64,000 nucleotides of DNA. Origin: Hypericum androsaemum. Lineage: Eukaryota > Streptophyta > Magnoliopsida > Malpighiales > Hypericaceae. Positions 12,324 through 22,915 of this stretch are shown here, one piece after another (the stretch's first letter is position 1; each line of letters opens with the position of its first letter). The notes beneath the pieces were generated by a model, which was not told the DNA's origin, searched no databases, and was given only the letters and a program-made list of their open reading frames with translations. The stretch covers positions 12,848,689 to 12,912,688 of the forward strand of contig OZ023180.1 of assembly GCA_963995505.1 (NCBI GenBank). Direction: 5' to 3'. Position numbers and translations under genes: made by a program.

Positions 12324-12364
12324 CCCTCTCTCTCTCTCTCTCCCTATCTCTCTCTCTCTCTCTC
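12324..12364. repeat. (CT)n microsatellite in LTR of L
   Basis: Interrupted CT units lie just downstream of the TATA box. The right LTR has a shorter CT run at 26585-26604, so the array changed length after insertion. Confidence 0.9.
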
Positions 12365-12400
12365 AAGATGAAACAAGTAGGAGTGTTGAAGAGGGAGAAG

Positions 12401-13005
12401 TGATGTGAATCTTTTTACGGATCCACGCAGAAGCCGAATCTATCTACGTTCAGATTGATGGAAATCTCGACCCGTTATTTACGTCTTTGCAAGAACCCCT
12501 GTATGAACAACCTCGACCCGCTGCTGTAGGGAAACAAGAACCTTGATTTGATGAAGACGCTACAAACGGTGATGTAGACCCGCTTGATAAGTTGAAGGTG
12601 AATGAACGGAATCCCTCTGCTGTGTTCGAACAGTTACAAAGAACCAAGAGAGCAAAGCCCACGTTTTTTGTATCCAAAAAAATTCTCCTTATTCTCATTG
12701 ATAATGCCTTTATATATAGGCAAATTGTTACAAAGAAATTCCTAATTAAATATAACTTCTAACTAGATAAATATGACTTAAAAAGGAAAATAAGTTTAGG
12801 ACTCCTATGATTGCTAAAAACGTGATTATCACATAATCACCTTCCTAAACTGACTTGAACTCTTAAAGAAATGAAATTCTCACATTATTGACTTCCTAAA
12901 TAGACTAGAACTCTTATAAAATGAAATTAACATATAATTAACTTCCTAAACAGACTCAAAACTTTTAAAACAAAATTAATCTTCTTCCTGATCAGATTCA
13001 TATCA
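12401..13005 (-). repeat. LTR copy 1 of array M (605 bp)
   Basis: Read on the minus strand it starts TGATATGAATC and ends GATTCACATCA. A TATA box (CTATATATAAAGG, minus) is near 12707-12720. It aligns with 14158-14777; the first 130 bp differ at roughly ten positions, and the second copy has a short insertion. It is preceded (minus) by a purine tract at 13006-13018. The open stretch 12450-12698 within it looks incidental. Confidence 0.85.
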
Positions 13006-13919
13006 TTCCCCTCCTCTTGAAATGGATTCGTCCTCAAATCCTCGCATCCATCATGCTTTTGCCGATTCACAACCATGCTGGTGCAAGTTGAACTCTTTGA
13101 ACGCCGTGGCTGCACTTGATACCTTCCGTTCCAACAAAATAAGTACTTCGATCTTAAAGAATCTGAAGTCATCTCCAATTCAAAAGCCAAAGCCCTACTA
13201 ATTTGTTTAAGCCTTTCTTTGAACTTCAAACTATTCCAGATGTTGATCAATGGTGAACCTCCAATATAATCAAACTTGTCCACTCCCAAGAAATCAATAT
13301 GCTCAACATTTTCAACATGGAAATCTGGAGACATGTAAGATATGGGGTGAACCTCTTTCTTTTCAACAGCAACAACAAGTTCTTCATGTTCACCATCAAT
13401 AGGAATTATGCACTTGTTCATGTGAACAACTTCCACAACTTCTGATTCATTGAACAAATTGCTCAAATAAAGAAGTGACATGGTATGCTCATCAAAACAT
13501 TCTCTATCAAACAAGTCAATAGAATATTCACCAAGTTCCTCCCATGTCAAAACTTCTTCTTCAATAATCTCTTCAGATGTAACCTCCAAATCTTCAGAAC
13601 TACATACCTTCTCCTCAATGTCGTGCTTAGTGTCAATGGTGTTCTCCCTCTTTACATCGACTTCTCCACCAAAATCAGCTCCTGAATTTTTCTCATCTCT
13701 GACCCTCATCTTCCTTTGTTGAATTTGTTTTCCCCTGCAGACATTAGGAACATCGTGTAGTTGCTCTTGTTTGCACAATATCCGGTCCACCTTTTTGCTG
13801 AGCTTCCTGACCTCCGTTCTCATTATATGCCTCATCCCACTCATCATGGCCTTTATAATCTTTGGATCAAGCATTGACAAATCAGTTTCAAAATCCCTTC
13901 TAGTGTAGTTGTAGGACAT
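12927..13919 (-). CDS. unknown 330-residue protein of array M, copy 1
   Basis: The largest intact frame of this element. It starts MSYNYTRRDFETDLSMLDPK, continues with a basic segment (RTEVRKLSKKVDRILCKQEQ, residues 35-54) with coiled-coil character, then a long acidic Glu/Asp-rich region (about residues 85-210), and ends with a segment containing EDLRTNPFQEEGND. That last motif resembles the C-terminus of the gypsy polyprotein in element B ([14 protein letters not shown]), and in both it is encoded across the purine tract into the 3' LTR. I do not recognise the rest as Gag, protease, RT or integrase. Copy 2 (14717-15690) is the same protein with a frameshift. It may be a gag-like or accessory product with a retained Pol tail; function unknown. 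Confidence 0.65.
   Translation of the reverse strand: MSYNYTRRDFETDLSMLDPKIIKAMMSGMRHIMRTEVRKLSKKVDRILCKQEQLHDVPNVCRGKQIQQRKMRVRDEKNSGADFGGEVDVKRENTIDTKHDIEEKVCSSEDLEVTSEEIIEEEVLTWEELGEYSIDLFDRECFDEHTMSLLYLSNLFNESEVVEVVHMNKCIIPIDGEHEELVVAVEKKEVHPISYMSPDFHVENVEHIDFLGVDKFDYIGGSPLINIWNSLKFKERLKQISRALAFELEMTSDSLRSKYLFCWNGRYQVQPRRSKSSTCTSMVVNRQKHDGCEDLRTNPFQEEGNDMNLIRKKINFVLKVLSLFRKLIIC
13006..13018 (-). other. polypurine tract, array M copy 1
   Basis: The minus strand reads AAGAGGAGGGGAA immediately before TGATATGAATC. The same tract lies at 14778-14790 in copy 2. It overlaps the codons for FQEEGND. Confidence 0.75.
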
Positions 13920-13920
13920 C

Positions 13921-14060
13921 TTCTTTTTTCTACTCTTCTCTTTTTTTTTGAATTTTTTTTGTTTCAGTCTTTTACTTCTTCTTTTCTAGGCTACCTTATT
14001 CTCTATCTTTCTTTCTTTTTTTGGATTTTTTTTCTCTCTCTTTTTTTTTCTTTCTCCAAC
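13921..14060 (-). other. polypyrimidine leader upstream of the M ORF
   Basis: The plus strand is very T/C-rich, so the transcript leader of the minus-strand ORF is A/G-rich. Copy 2 keeps a similar tract from 15693. No gene is seen. Confidence 0.6.
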
Positions 14061-14143
14061 TGAGAATACAATAAGAACAACTAACTAAAAACTAATGATA
14101 AAAAAATGAAATTTAAAGATAGATGATCTGAAGTAGAGCCTAG

Positions 14144-14157
14144 GCTCGGATACCAAC
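14144..14157 (-). other. primer-site-like sequence of array M
   Basis: The minus strand reads GTTGGTATCCGAGCC directly after the LTR end. It resembles the iMet-type site TGGTATCAGAGC with changes in the middle. It orients the array as minus and shows that 14158-14777 is a 5' LTR for copy 1. Confidence 0.7.
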
Positions 14158-14777
14158 TTATGTGAATCTTGTTACGGATCCACGCAGAAGCAGGATCTAT
14201 CTACGTTTAGATTGATGGAAATCTCGACCCGTTGTTTACATCTTTGCAAGAACCTCGGTATGAACAACCTCGAACTGCTGCTGTAGGGAAACAAGAACCT
14301 TGATTTGATGAAGATGCCACAAACGGTGATGTAGACCCGCTTGATAAGTCGAAGGTGAACGAACAGAATCCCTCCGCTGTGTTTGAACAGTTCCGAAGAA
14401 CCAAGAGAGCAAAGCCCACATTTTTTTGTATCCAAAAAAATTTTCCTTATTCTCATTGATAATGCCTTTATATATAGGCAAATTGTTACAAAGAGATTCC
14501 CAATTAAATATAACTTCTAAATAGATAAATATGACTTAAAAAGGGAAACTAAAAAAGGAAAATAAGTTTAGGACTCCTATGATTGCTAAAAACGTGATTA
14601 TCACATAATCACCTTCCTAAACTGACTTGAACTCTTAAAGAAACAAAATTTTCACATTATTGACTTCCTAAATAGACTAGAACTCTTATAAATTAAATTA
14701 ACATATAATTAACTTCCTAAACAGACTCAAAAACCTTTAAAATAAAATTAATCTTCTTGCTGATCAGATTCATATCA
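14158..14777 (-). repeat. LTR copy 2 of array M (620 bp)
   Basis: It serves as 5' LTR of interior 1 and 3' LTR of interior 2. Its terminal CA is changed to AA on the minus strand. It holds a TATA box near 14465-14478 (minus). Open stretches at 14172-14456 and neighbours are chance frames of the LTR. Confidence 0.85.
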
Positions 14778-15690
14778 TTCCCCTCCTCTTTAAATGGATT
14801 TGTCCTCAAATCCTCGCATCCGTCATGCTTTTGCCGATTCACAACCATGCTGGTGCAAGATGAACTCTTTGAACGTCGTGGCTGCACTTGATACCTTCTG
14901 TTCCAACAAAATAAGTACTTCGATCTTAAAGAATCTGAAGTCATCTCCAATTCAAAAGCAAAGCCCTACTAATTCGTTTAAGCCTTTCTTTGAACTTCAA
15001 ACTATTCCAGATGTTGATCAATGGTGAACCTCCAATATAATCAAACTTGTCCACTCCTAAGAAATCAATATGCTCAAGATTTTCAACATGGAAATCTGGA
15101 GACATGTAAGATATGGGGTGAACCTCTTTCTTTTCAACAGCGACAACAAGTTCTTCATGTTCACCATCAATAGGAATTATGCACTTGTTCATGTGAACAA
15201 CTTCCACAACTTCTGATTCATTGAACAAATTCCTCAAATAAAGAAGTGACATGGTATGCTCATTAAAACATTCTGCATCAAACAAGTCAATAGAATATTC
15301 ACCAAATTCCTCCCATGTCAAAACCTCTTCTTCAATAATCTTTTCAGATGTAACCTCCAAATCATCAGAACTAAATACCTTCTCTTCAATGCCGTGCTTA
15401 GTGTCAATGGTGTTCTCCCTCTTTACATCAATTTCTCCAACAAAATCAGCTCCTGAATTTTTCTTATCTCTGACCCTCATCTCCCTTTGTTGAATTTGTT
15501 TTCCCCTAAAGACATTAGGAACATCGTGTAGTTGCTCTTGTTTGCACAATATCCGATCCACCTTTTTGCTGAGCCTTCTGACCTCCGTTCTCATTATATG
15601 CCTCATCCCACTCATTATGGCCTCTATAATCTTTGGATCAAGCATTGACAAATCAGTTTCAAAATCTCTTCTTGTGTAGTTGCAGGACAT
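14717..15690 (-). pseudogene. unknown protein of array M, copy 2 (frameshifted)
   Basis: It starts MSCNYTRRDFETDLSMLDPK at 15690 and follows copy 1 closely for about 245 residues. A single-base deletion near 14956-14960 (AAAAGCAAAG against AAAAGCCAAAG) then breaks the frame. The C-terminal part is kept in another frame (14717-14950, again with EDLRTNPFKEEGND). Many substitutions between the copies are conservative in the acidic region. Confidence 0.65.
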
Positions 15691-15840
15691 CTTCTTTTTT
15701 CTACTCTTCTCTTTTTTTTCGAATTTTTTTTGTTTCGGTCTTTTGCTTCTTCTTTTCTAGGCTGCCTTCTTCTTCTGTTTGAGTAGTTATATGACATTCT
15801 TGCAGATTCTCTTTTTTTCTACTTAAAAAGGGAACGAACG

Positions 15841-16356
15841 GAAGGATGGGAAGCTTGAAAACATATTGAGTTTTTCTAAACACTCTCTTTGATTTAATGC
15901 TTGTGACAATGGTTTGCTTTTATTGATGTTGAGTTTGAGCTTGTAGATGTGTGAGTAGTTGTCTGTGGGTTGGGTGCCCATAAATCCATCCCAACGATCT
16001 AGATTTTGAATGGGCTTGTGCGTATTAATCAGTGAATGTAATACTTTTAGTTGGGTCATGTCAGATTAGGGTCTAAATACACCTAAGCCTTGAGAGGGGT
16101 GTGGTAGTGTCATACCCTAATCCAAGCTTTTCACTCCCAAGAGGGAATCATTGAGGGCATATAACTTAGCTAATTAATCTAGTGGAAACCCGATGGACTT
16201 GACCGTGAAGGGGACCTGTGGAGCTAGCCGACTAATTGGCTAGAGGAAGCCCAATGTATGTGAGACTAGAGGGTAGATCCTAGTCGTCCTTAGCATGGAG
16301 TAAAGCATCACGCTTTAGATTTGCCTAGGACCGCCACGAGCCTAAGAGGGACCTAG
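15841..16356 (+). repeat. left LTR of L, part 2
   Basis: It matches 26640-27145 of the right LTR, including an AAGCTTGAAGACATATTGAG-type block and CCGCCACGAGCCTAAGAG. It ends at CCTAG, duplicated on the far side of element D. Confidence 0.85.
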
Positions 16357-17674
16357 TGTAAAAATTGAGAAAGTAGAGTGTTAACTTCCTAAGGTTTGAG
16401 GAGCAAATGGTAATTGTCCATAAACCCTAGTCGTATTAGGGTAACTTGGGGCGGATTAGGATTTTTACCCTTGAAGCCATTATAATAAGCCTGTAGGCTG
16501 TCCATCCTGTCACCAAATAACACCCATAATTATTCTCTCACTGTGAAGGTGAGGAGCAAAATCTTATTCGGAAGGAGGTTCCAGGAGAGGACGAGGCCAT
16601 CCAGAAATCACTGTACGAGGAGGGTAAGCTCTTATCACTATTTTTCCTTCTTAAATCCGATTTGAGTGATTCTCAAACAAATCACGTATTCTGTCTCCCA
16701 AACAAAAGGTGGAGAGGACGATTCTGTGAGGGGACAAGTCAGATTTGAAGGGGATTTGGATTAGGCTCGTGAAGGTTTAAGGATTTAGGAGCAACGTCAG
16801 GTAAGTGGAAATTTATGCTACCTCATAAATTGAGGATTTTAGGATTTTGAACACATATGAGTCAAGTAGGGTCCTCACCTAATCTGATATTCTAAATTTA
16901 GTTCGGATCTAATTTTTGTGTTGCATGTGAATTCGATTCTGATTCTGTCTCGCTTACCAATCTGATAATCTGATTCTGTTTTTGCTTATGAACTCGATTC
17001 TGATTATGTTGTGCATGAATTTGATTCTGTTCGGATTTGAGTATAAGTTTAGATGTGGATATGGTATTTTTGTTCTGTTCGGACATGCAAGAATATTTTG
17101 CACCTTTTTGGACCCTATAATTTATACGCATCGTTTCAAAGGGGCTATCGGGTAACCCTAGGTGTGTGTGATCAAATGGATAAAGAGTGTGGAAATTATC
17201 TGGGCTCGTGGAGATACCCTTCTGTCTTCTGGGCCCGCAACATGGGAACAGAAGGGTACTTTTCTGAGCCCCACGAGAATCCCGTTGTGTATATGTTAGG
17301 CTCCGGAGTCCTATTTGTGTTTAGTCGGTTAGCGGATCCCTTTCGTTTTGCTGGTTGATCAGTGCGTATATGTTCGTTCTAAAGTTGATATATTTATTTA
17401 ATTTTGTTCCACTTACTGAGTTAATCAACTCACCTTAGTCGTATGTATTTCAGATCATTCAGATGAGGTCCGGGATCGGGAGTAAAGGGGTTCAGCTGCA
17501 TGCATTTTCGTTGTTTCTTCTCAAATAATAACTTTTGTCAATTTTCTGACTTTCCGTATTTACTTTGACGACAATTGTTGATTCAATTAAATTAAATACT
17601 TTTGGATGTTTTAATCTGTTGCCTTTCCAGGTAATTAATACTTCGGGTGTTACCTCTGTTTTTGGATCGTGACA
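16357..17674 (+). repeat. 5' LTR of element D (1,318 bp)
   Basis: It begins TGTAAAAATTGAG and ends GGATCGTGACA. It pairs with 22916-24238. Plus-strand open stretches such as 17053-17358 occur in both LTRs (compare 23524-23901) but have no recognisable domain, so I treat them as incidental. Confidence 0.93.
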
Positions 17675-17679
17675 AATTA

Positions 17680-17691
17680 TGGTATCAGAGC
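17680..17691 (+). other. primer binding site of element D
   Basis: TGGTATCAGAGC lies five bases after the LTR, the initiator-Met tRNA type. Confidence 0.9.
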
Positions 17692-18406
17692 TATTGATAA
17701 AAAAAAGAAAATTTTGAAAACCACTTACTGCTGGCGCATGTGTCATGCATTTGGGTGGGGTTGGGGGTTGGTGCAAATCATTTTGAAACCATGATTTTGG
17801 TGTCAAAATTTTGTGATTTTGGTGGCTAAAACTACGTAAACTTTGAAAAGCCATAACTTTTGACTCGCTTAACCGATTTACTATTATAACAACTTTTTAG
17901 AAAAAGAATTTCAAGATCTGCAAACTTTATTTTTTGCCAAAATGATCAACTTTCGGGGCCTAATTCACAGCCAATTGAAAGTTACGGCCGTTTGAAGTTT
18001 TTGTCAAAATTATTGAGTGATTTTGGAGGAAAATTTATACTTTTCTGGGAGTTTTGTTTTACGATTTGGTAAGGAGACATTATGGGATTATGGGATGAGT
18101 GTTCGAGAATAGTTGTGGTGTTCATAGGGGAAATTCGGAGTGATCAAAATAATAGTTGTGCTGATTAATGAGATATGCTGATAACATGTTATTTATATGA
18201 TATGTTGATAACTTGTTATTGATATGATCTTACTAGTAATAGAATACTTAATTTTGTGATTACACTTGATTCTGTGATTATAACCTTCGAATTATGGGCA
18301 TAGTATGATGTTCACAGGGCATGTACTTCACATGGACATGCGATAAACTAATTAATATACATGTAAGTGCCTTAATAGTGATGTTCACACATCAAGATAC
18401 AAACCA
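17692..18406 (+). other. 5' leader of element D
   Basis: About 0.7 kb between the primer site and the gag start. AT-rich; no gene seen. The minus-strand open stretch 17492-17854 spans the LTR end and is a shadow. Confidence 0.6.
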
Positions 18407-19570
18407 ATGGCACCAACGACGAGAGCTGGAGCATTCGGGGGTCAAGGGCCGCAGCCGGGACTGGAACCAGGGTCTGAACAAGTTACAGGTTACGGTGCAA
18501 TAATGCATGACCACGTGGAGGATGCAGTCAATAATGCCACTGGCAAGGATGATGACATAAGGGATAACGAATCAGCTAACGGTGCTCCTGCTGCCCCTCC
18601 AAAGCTCTCGCGACTCTTGTGATGAACCCAGCAGGGTTAAACGTTGAGGGTGCACTTTTACAGATTCTGACCCTTTTGGCTCAGCAACGCCAGTCACGAG
18701 TTGCAATCGTGCCATAGCCTATATCCCAACCCACCACCGGGAGAATTCCTGAGGGTTAAGCCACCCATTGTTGATGGTTAGGAGGACCCAATACATGCAG
18801 AGAATTGGGTGATCGAGATGCAAAAGGCTTTCGAGATTGCTCACACCCAACCTACTAAGAAGGTGAAGTACGCTACCTATATACTGAAGGGTGATGCTCG
18901 TAGGTGGTGGAAAACTCAGGATAGGATTCACCGGGACAAGAGGTCATATGAGGTAGCTGAAGTGGAGGTGTTTGGCTGGCAAGACTTCCTAAGAGAATTC
19001 AGGGGTCACTTCATTTTGCCAGCCAAGAGGTTGGAAAAGGCACGGTAATTCGACTAGTTGGTGTGAGGGAACCTGACTGTGGCAGAGTACGATTGAGAGT
19101 TTTCTAGACTTTCAAATCTTCAAGTCGGCAGCTGCTCTGGACGAAGATACTAGAGCTAGAAAGTTCAAGGATGGGCTTGTAGATGATATTAGGCATCTTG
19201 TGATGCCTTTCTTCCTACCCACCTATTCAGATGTACTCCACAGAGCATTGGTGATCGAACATAATTTGAAATCATGCCAAAAGAAGGCAAAGAAGGAATC
19301 GGCAAAGAGAAAGATGGGGCCATATGGAGGGAATCATTATTCTGAGCCAGCCAAGAGACCCTACAACCCACCTCCTGCTAGAAATAGTGGCGAATGGTAT
19401 GGGAGATGCAATCGTGCGGGCCACACTAAGGAGCAATGCAGGTGAATAGAGTATTAATTTAATAAACTAGAAGGCTTGGAATTTTAATTGGGAGATTTAA
19501 CATACAATTTTTTTAGGTGGATTTCTGGAGCATGCTGTATATGTGGGAAGATGGGACACCAGCTAGCAGC
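18407..19570 (+). pseudogene. gag of element D
   Basis: It starts MAPTTRAGAFGG at 18407. The capsid part (18809-19048) shows KVKYATYILKGDARRWW and FLREFRGHFI, typical of retrotransposon Gag. Two zinc knuckles follow. The first (about 19400) reads YGRCNRAGHTKEQC, so its first cysteine is tyrosine. The second (about 19530) reads CCICGKMGHQLAAC, a complete C-x2-C-x4-H-x4-C. Frames shift between the blocks and stops are present at 18620, 19046 and 19443. Gag would form the particle and bind RNA. Confidence 0.88.
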
Positions 19571-20100
19571 CTGCCCTGAGATGCGTGCATGGGCCCCACT
19601 AGCAGCAAACTCCAGTCGCCGCACTACAGCTCCTATAAGAGGGAACCCACCACCGAGAGCTGCGGCACGGGTGTATACTCTCAACCAAATAGAAGGTGGG
19701 CAATGGGGAGATGTAGTGATAGGTAAATCTTTGCCTAGTAAATTACTTATGTTGCAAGAAGAATGTCATTTTAAGCGTAGGACCCATTCCCTGCAAATAC
19801 ATTATTCAATTCTGGAGCAACCCATTCTTCATTTTTGAACATTTTGTGAGGAGACATAAATTGTCGAGAAATAGATGTGAGGAGGAGATGGCGGTTAGAA
19901 CTCTACTGGGAAATACTATTATTGTAGACCAGAGTTGTGACTGCAAGATCCTTATATGTGGCCAGCAACTCAAGGGACACTTCCGAGTCATGGGAATGAT
20001 AGGTTTTGATGTCATCCTAAGAATGGATTGGCTGGCAAGGCAGCACTCCTGTATTAATTAAAGGTGTAAGTCTGTTGTCTTCCGACCCCCAGGAAAGGGA
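19571..20100 (+). pseudogene. protease region of element D
   Basis: The second half of retropepsin is visible at 19886-20061: CDCKILICGQQ and GFDVILRMDWLARQHS, where the family has GxDVILGMDWL. The active-site D-S/T-G loop is not clear in any frame around 19800, so this part is decayed. Confidence 0.75.
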
Positions 20101-20248
20101 GAATTCTCCGATGCAGGCAACTGTGTCAAAACCCCCTTGTTAATAATTTCTGTGCTAGAAGCAAGGAGACTAGTGCAAAGTGGTGCAGCGGCTTACCTAG
20201 CTACTATAATGGGCGTGCAAAGTGAGACGCCATTAGACCAGATCCATA

Positions 20249-21110
20249 ATGCTAGAGACTTTTCAGATGTATTTCCTGAAGAGATACAAGGGATACCACC
20301 AGATCACTGGAGCAAGACCGGTATCCAAGGCGCCTTACCGTATGGCCCCAGCGGAACTAAAGCAGCTAAAAACACAGCTGGTGGACCTACTAGAAAAGAG
20401 ATTCATTACACCAAGTGTTTCACCATGGGGAGCACCGGTGTTATTCGTAAAGAAGAAAGATGGCTCCGTGAGGATGTGTGAGGATTATCGAGAGTTAAAC
20501 AAACTCACTGTCAAGAATAAATACCCCTTACCAAGAATCGAAGATCTATTTGATCTGCTGAAGGGAGCGCAAGTGTTATCCAAAATAGACCTGCAGTCGG
20601 GCTATCATCAACTGAAGATTAGGGAGGAAGATGTGATGTAACGGCCTTCCACACTAAATATGGACATTACGAGTTCCTGGTGATGCCCTTTGGATTGACT
20701 AATGCTCCAGCGAAGTTCATGGACGTGATGAATTAGACCTTTTGACCATACTTAGATAAATGTGTGGTGGTGTTCATTGATGACATTTTGGTATATTCAC
20801 CAAGTAAGGAGGAACACGAGGAGCACTTAAGGATGGTCTTGCAAATACTACGGAAGGAACAATTATATGCCAACTTGAAGAAGTGTAAATTTTAGCTTGA
20901 GAGAGTTGCCTTCCTTGGACACGTTATATCCAAAGAAGGAGTATCTGTAGACCCCAGCAAGATTGAGGTAGTTGTAGGGTGGCAGCAACCAAGTATAGTA
21001 TCAGAAGTACGCAGTTTCTTGGGTTTGGCAGGCTATTACAAACATTTTTTGGAAGGGTTCTCTAGGATAGCCATGCCATTAACCAGGTTAACTCAAAAGG
21101 GGTGAAGTTT
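20249..21110 (+). pseudogene. reverse transcriptase of element D
   Basis: An open stretch at 20249-20641 holds [36 protein letters not shown] and [10 protein letters not shown]. After a frameshift, [16 protein letters not shown] (20765-20815) carries the YxDD-type box as FIDD, then FLGHVISKEG. Stops at 20641, 20737 and 20895 break it. The role is copying element RNA into DNA. Confidence 0.9.
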
Positions 21111-21560
21111 ATATGGAGTGAAGAGTGTGAGCAAAGCTTCCAGGAATTGAAGAAGAGATTAGTGACAACACCCATACCGACATAACTTAGTGAAGGGAAG
21201 GATTATTTTGTCTACAGCGATGCTTCAGGAAATGGGTTGGGATGTGTACTTATGCAAGAGGACAAGGTGGTTGCTTATGCATCAAGAAAACTTAAGCCAT
21301 ATGAAAGGAATTACCCTACCTAAGATCTGGAACTAGCAGCAGTGGTTCATGCACTTAAGGTATGGATACATTATCTATATGGTGTCCGCTACGAGATGTA
21401 TAGGGATCACAAAAGCCTCAAATACATTTTTACACAAAAGGAATTGAATATGAGACAACGACGATGGCTAGAATTGATCAAAGATTATGATATTGGGATA
21501 TACTACCACCTAAGTAATGCAAGGACACAACTCTTATTACTTTTAGACGGCAAGTTGAAT
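21111..21560 (+). pseudogene. RNase H of element D
   Basis: [16 protein letters not shown] (about 21210) and [20 protein letters not shown] (about 21330) give the Ty3-type RNase [21 protein letters not shown] follows. The first D and the E of DLELAAV are retained. Stops occur at 21186 and 21321. Confidence 0.85.
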
Positions 21561-22900
21561 GGGGAGAGTTGGAACATTTTTACATAGAGATGACGACTAT
21601 CTTTACTACCAGAATAGAATAAGTGTACCAGTAGCCAAAGAATTAAAGAATAAAGTGTTGGAAGAGGCCCACACCACCCGCTATGTGGGGCATCCAGGGG
21701 GGACTAAAATTTACCAAGATCTCAAGCTTGATTTTTGGTGGTCCGGTATGAAGAAAGGGATAGTAGATTATATAGCCAGTTGCATGGTATGTCAATTGGT
21801 TAAGGCAGAGCACCAATGACCACCCGGCCCCCTACAACCATTAGAGATTCCAGACTGGAAGTAGGAGAAGATTACAATAGATTTTGTGACGAGACTTCCG
21901 AGGAAACTTCAATGTAAGGACATTGTGTGGGTAGTGGTTGATTGCCTCACCAAGTTAGCTACTTCTTAACATACAAGACAGGTATGTCTATTGAGCAAAT
22001 GGCAGAACTGTACATAAGAGAGATAGTGCGGCTACATGGAGTCCCGGTGAGCATCACTTCGGATCGAGACACCAGATTTTTATCTAAGTTTTGGAGTAGC
22101 ATACAGAAGGCACTCGAGACAAAATAACAATTCAATACAGTATTTCACCTACAGACAGATGGACAATCTGAACAGACGATAAAGACCCTAGAAGATTTGC
22201 TGAGAGCTTGTGTGTTGGATTTTGGGGGGAATTGGGAGGGACATTTACCATTAGTGGAATTTGCCTATAATAATAGCTTCTAGGTGAGCATAGGAATGGT
22301 TCCGTATAAGGCCTGTATGGGAGGAACTGTCGATCGCCCATCAGCTGGAATGAGATAAGGGAGAAAGAAATTATGGGTCCGGATATGTTCAGGGAACTAA
22401 CTGAAAAGGTTCCAATGATACGAACTAGAATCCAAGCGGCTCAGGATCGTCAGAAGAAGTTTATAGATCAGCATTGTAGGAAAATAGAATTCGAGGTCAG
22501 AGACCATATGTTTTTGAAGGTATCGCCTACCAAGGGTATTTGAAGATTTGGAGTCAAGGGGAAACTGAGCAAACATTATATTGGACCATTTGACGTGATC
22601 CAATAGACAGGGAAGTTGGCTTAACAATTGGCCTTGCCTCCAATTCTGGCCGGGGTATATGATGTGTTCCATATGTCTATGCTACTAAAATACATCCCAA
22701 GGGAGGTACCTCTGAGGAGGTACCTCTGAGGATTGTCGATGTCAAACTTCAATAGCTTCAGAAGAGGAAAATTGAATATGTCAATGTGTAATGGAGTAAC
22801 CACACAAAGAGGGAAGCCACCTGGGAATTGAGCCCTGAAATGAAGGAGAAGTACCCTAACCTCTTCGAACATACAAGTAAGTTTGAGAACAAACTTTATT
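21561..22900 (+). pseudogene. integrase of element D
   Basis: The zinc finger is seen as HTTRYVGHPGG then CMVCQLVKAEH (about 21670-21815). The catalytic core gives IDFVTRLP (about 21880), ITSDRDTRFLSKFW (22050-22095) and TDGQSEQTIKTLEDLL (22155-22200), so D, D and E are all present, in different frames. The tail (about 22780-22870) reads TKREATWELSPEMKEKYP, as in the chromodomain-like end of Tekay elements. A short tandem duplication of GGTACCTCTGAGGA lies at 22709-22733. Confidence 0.88.
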
Positions 22901-22903
22901 TTA

Positions 22904-22915
22904 AGGGGGGAAGAA
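22904..22915 (+). other. polypurine tract of element D
   Basis: AAGGGGGGAAGAA directly before TGTAAGAATCG. Confidence 0.85.

Larger units (their letters stand above)
11603..12400 (+). repeat. left LTR of L, part 1
   Basis: It matches 25864-26639. Features shared by both copies include a GGATGGACTCACTTG block, a TATA box (CCTATAAATAGA at 12246-12257, matched at 26506) and a CT-rich tract. It breaks at 12400, where element M starts. Confidence 0.85.
12401..15840 (-). mobile_element. tandem non-autonomous LTR array M
   Basis: Minus-strand order: internal copy 2 (15840-14778), LTR (14777-14158), primer-site-like sequence (14157-14144), internal copy 1 (14143-13006), LTR (13005-12401). One LTR is therefore shared by two interiors, as expected from recombination between elements; the far 5' LTR and its primer site are missing. 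Each interior encodes the same unknown protein. The insertion lies in the L LTR: the right LTR reads straight through at about 26638. Flanking AGAAG on the left and GAAG (15841) on the right suggest an imperfect duplication. Confidence 0.8.

Noticed and set aside
13480..13722. Plus-strand open frames inside the M region (also 15251-15493)
   Set aside because: They are antisense shadows of the conserved minus-strand ORF. The minus frame has a start, a retained tail motif and a primer site in the same orientation.
17053..17358. Open frame in both LTRs of D (second copy 23524-23901)
   Set aside because: Its presence in both LTRs is explained by the LTR being duplicated, and it has no domain or conserved start.
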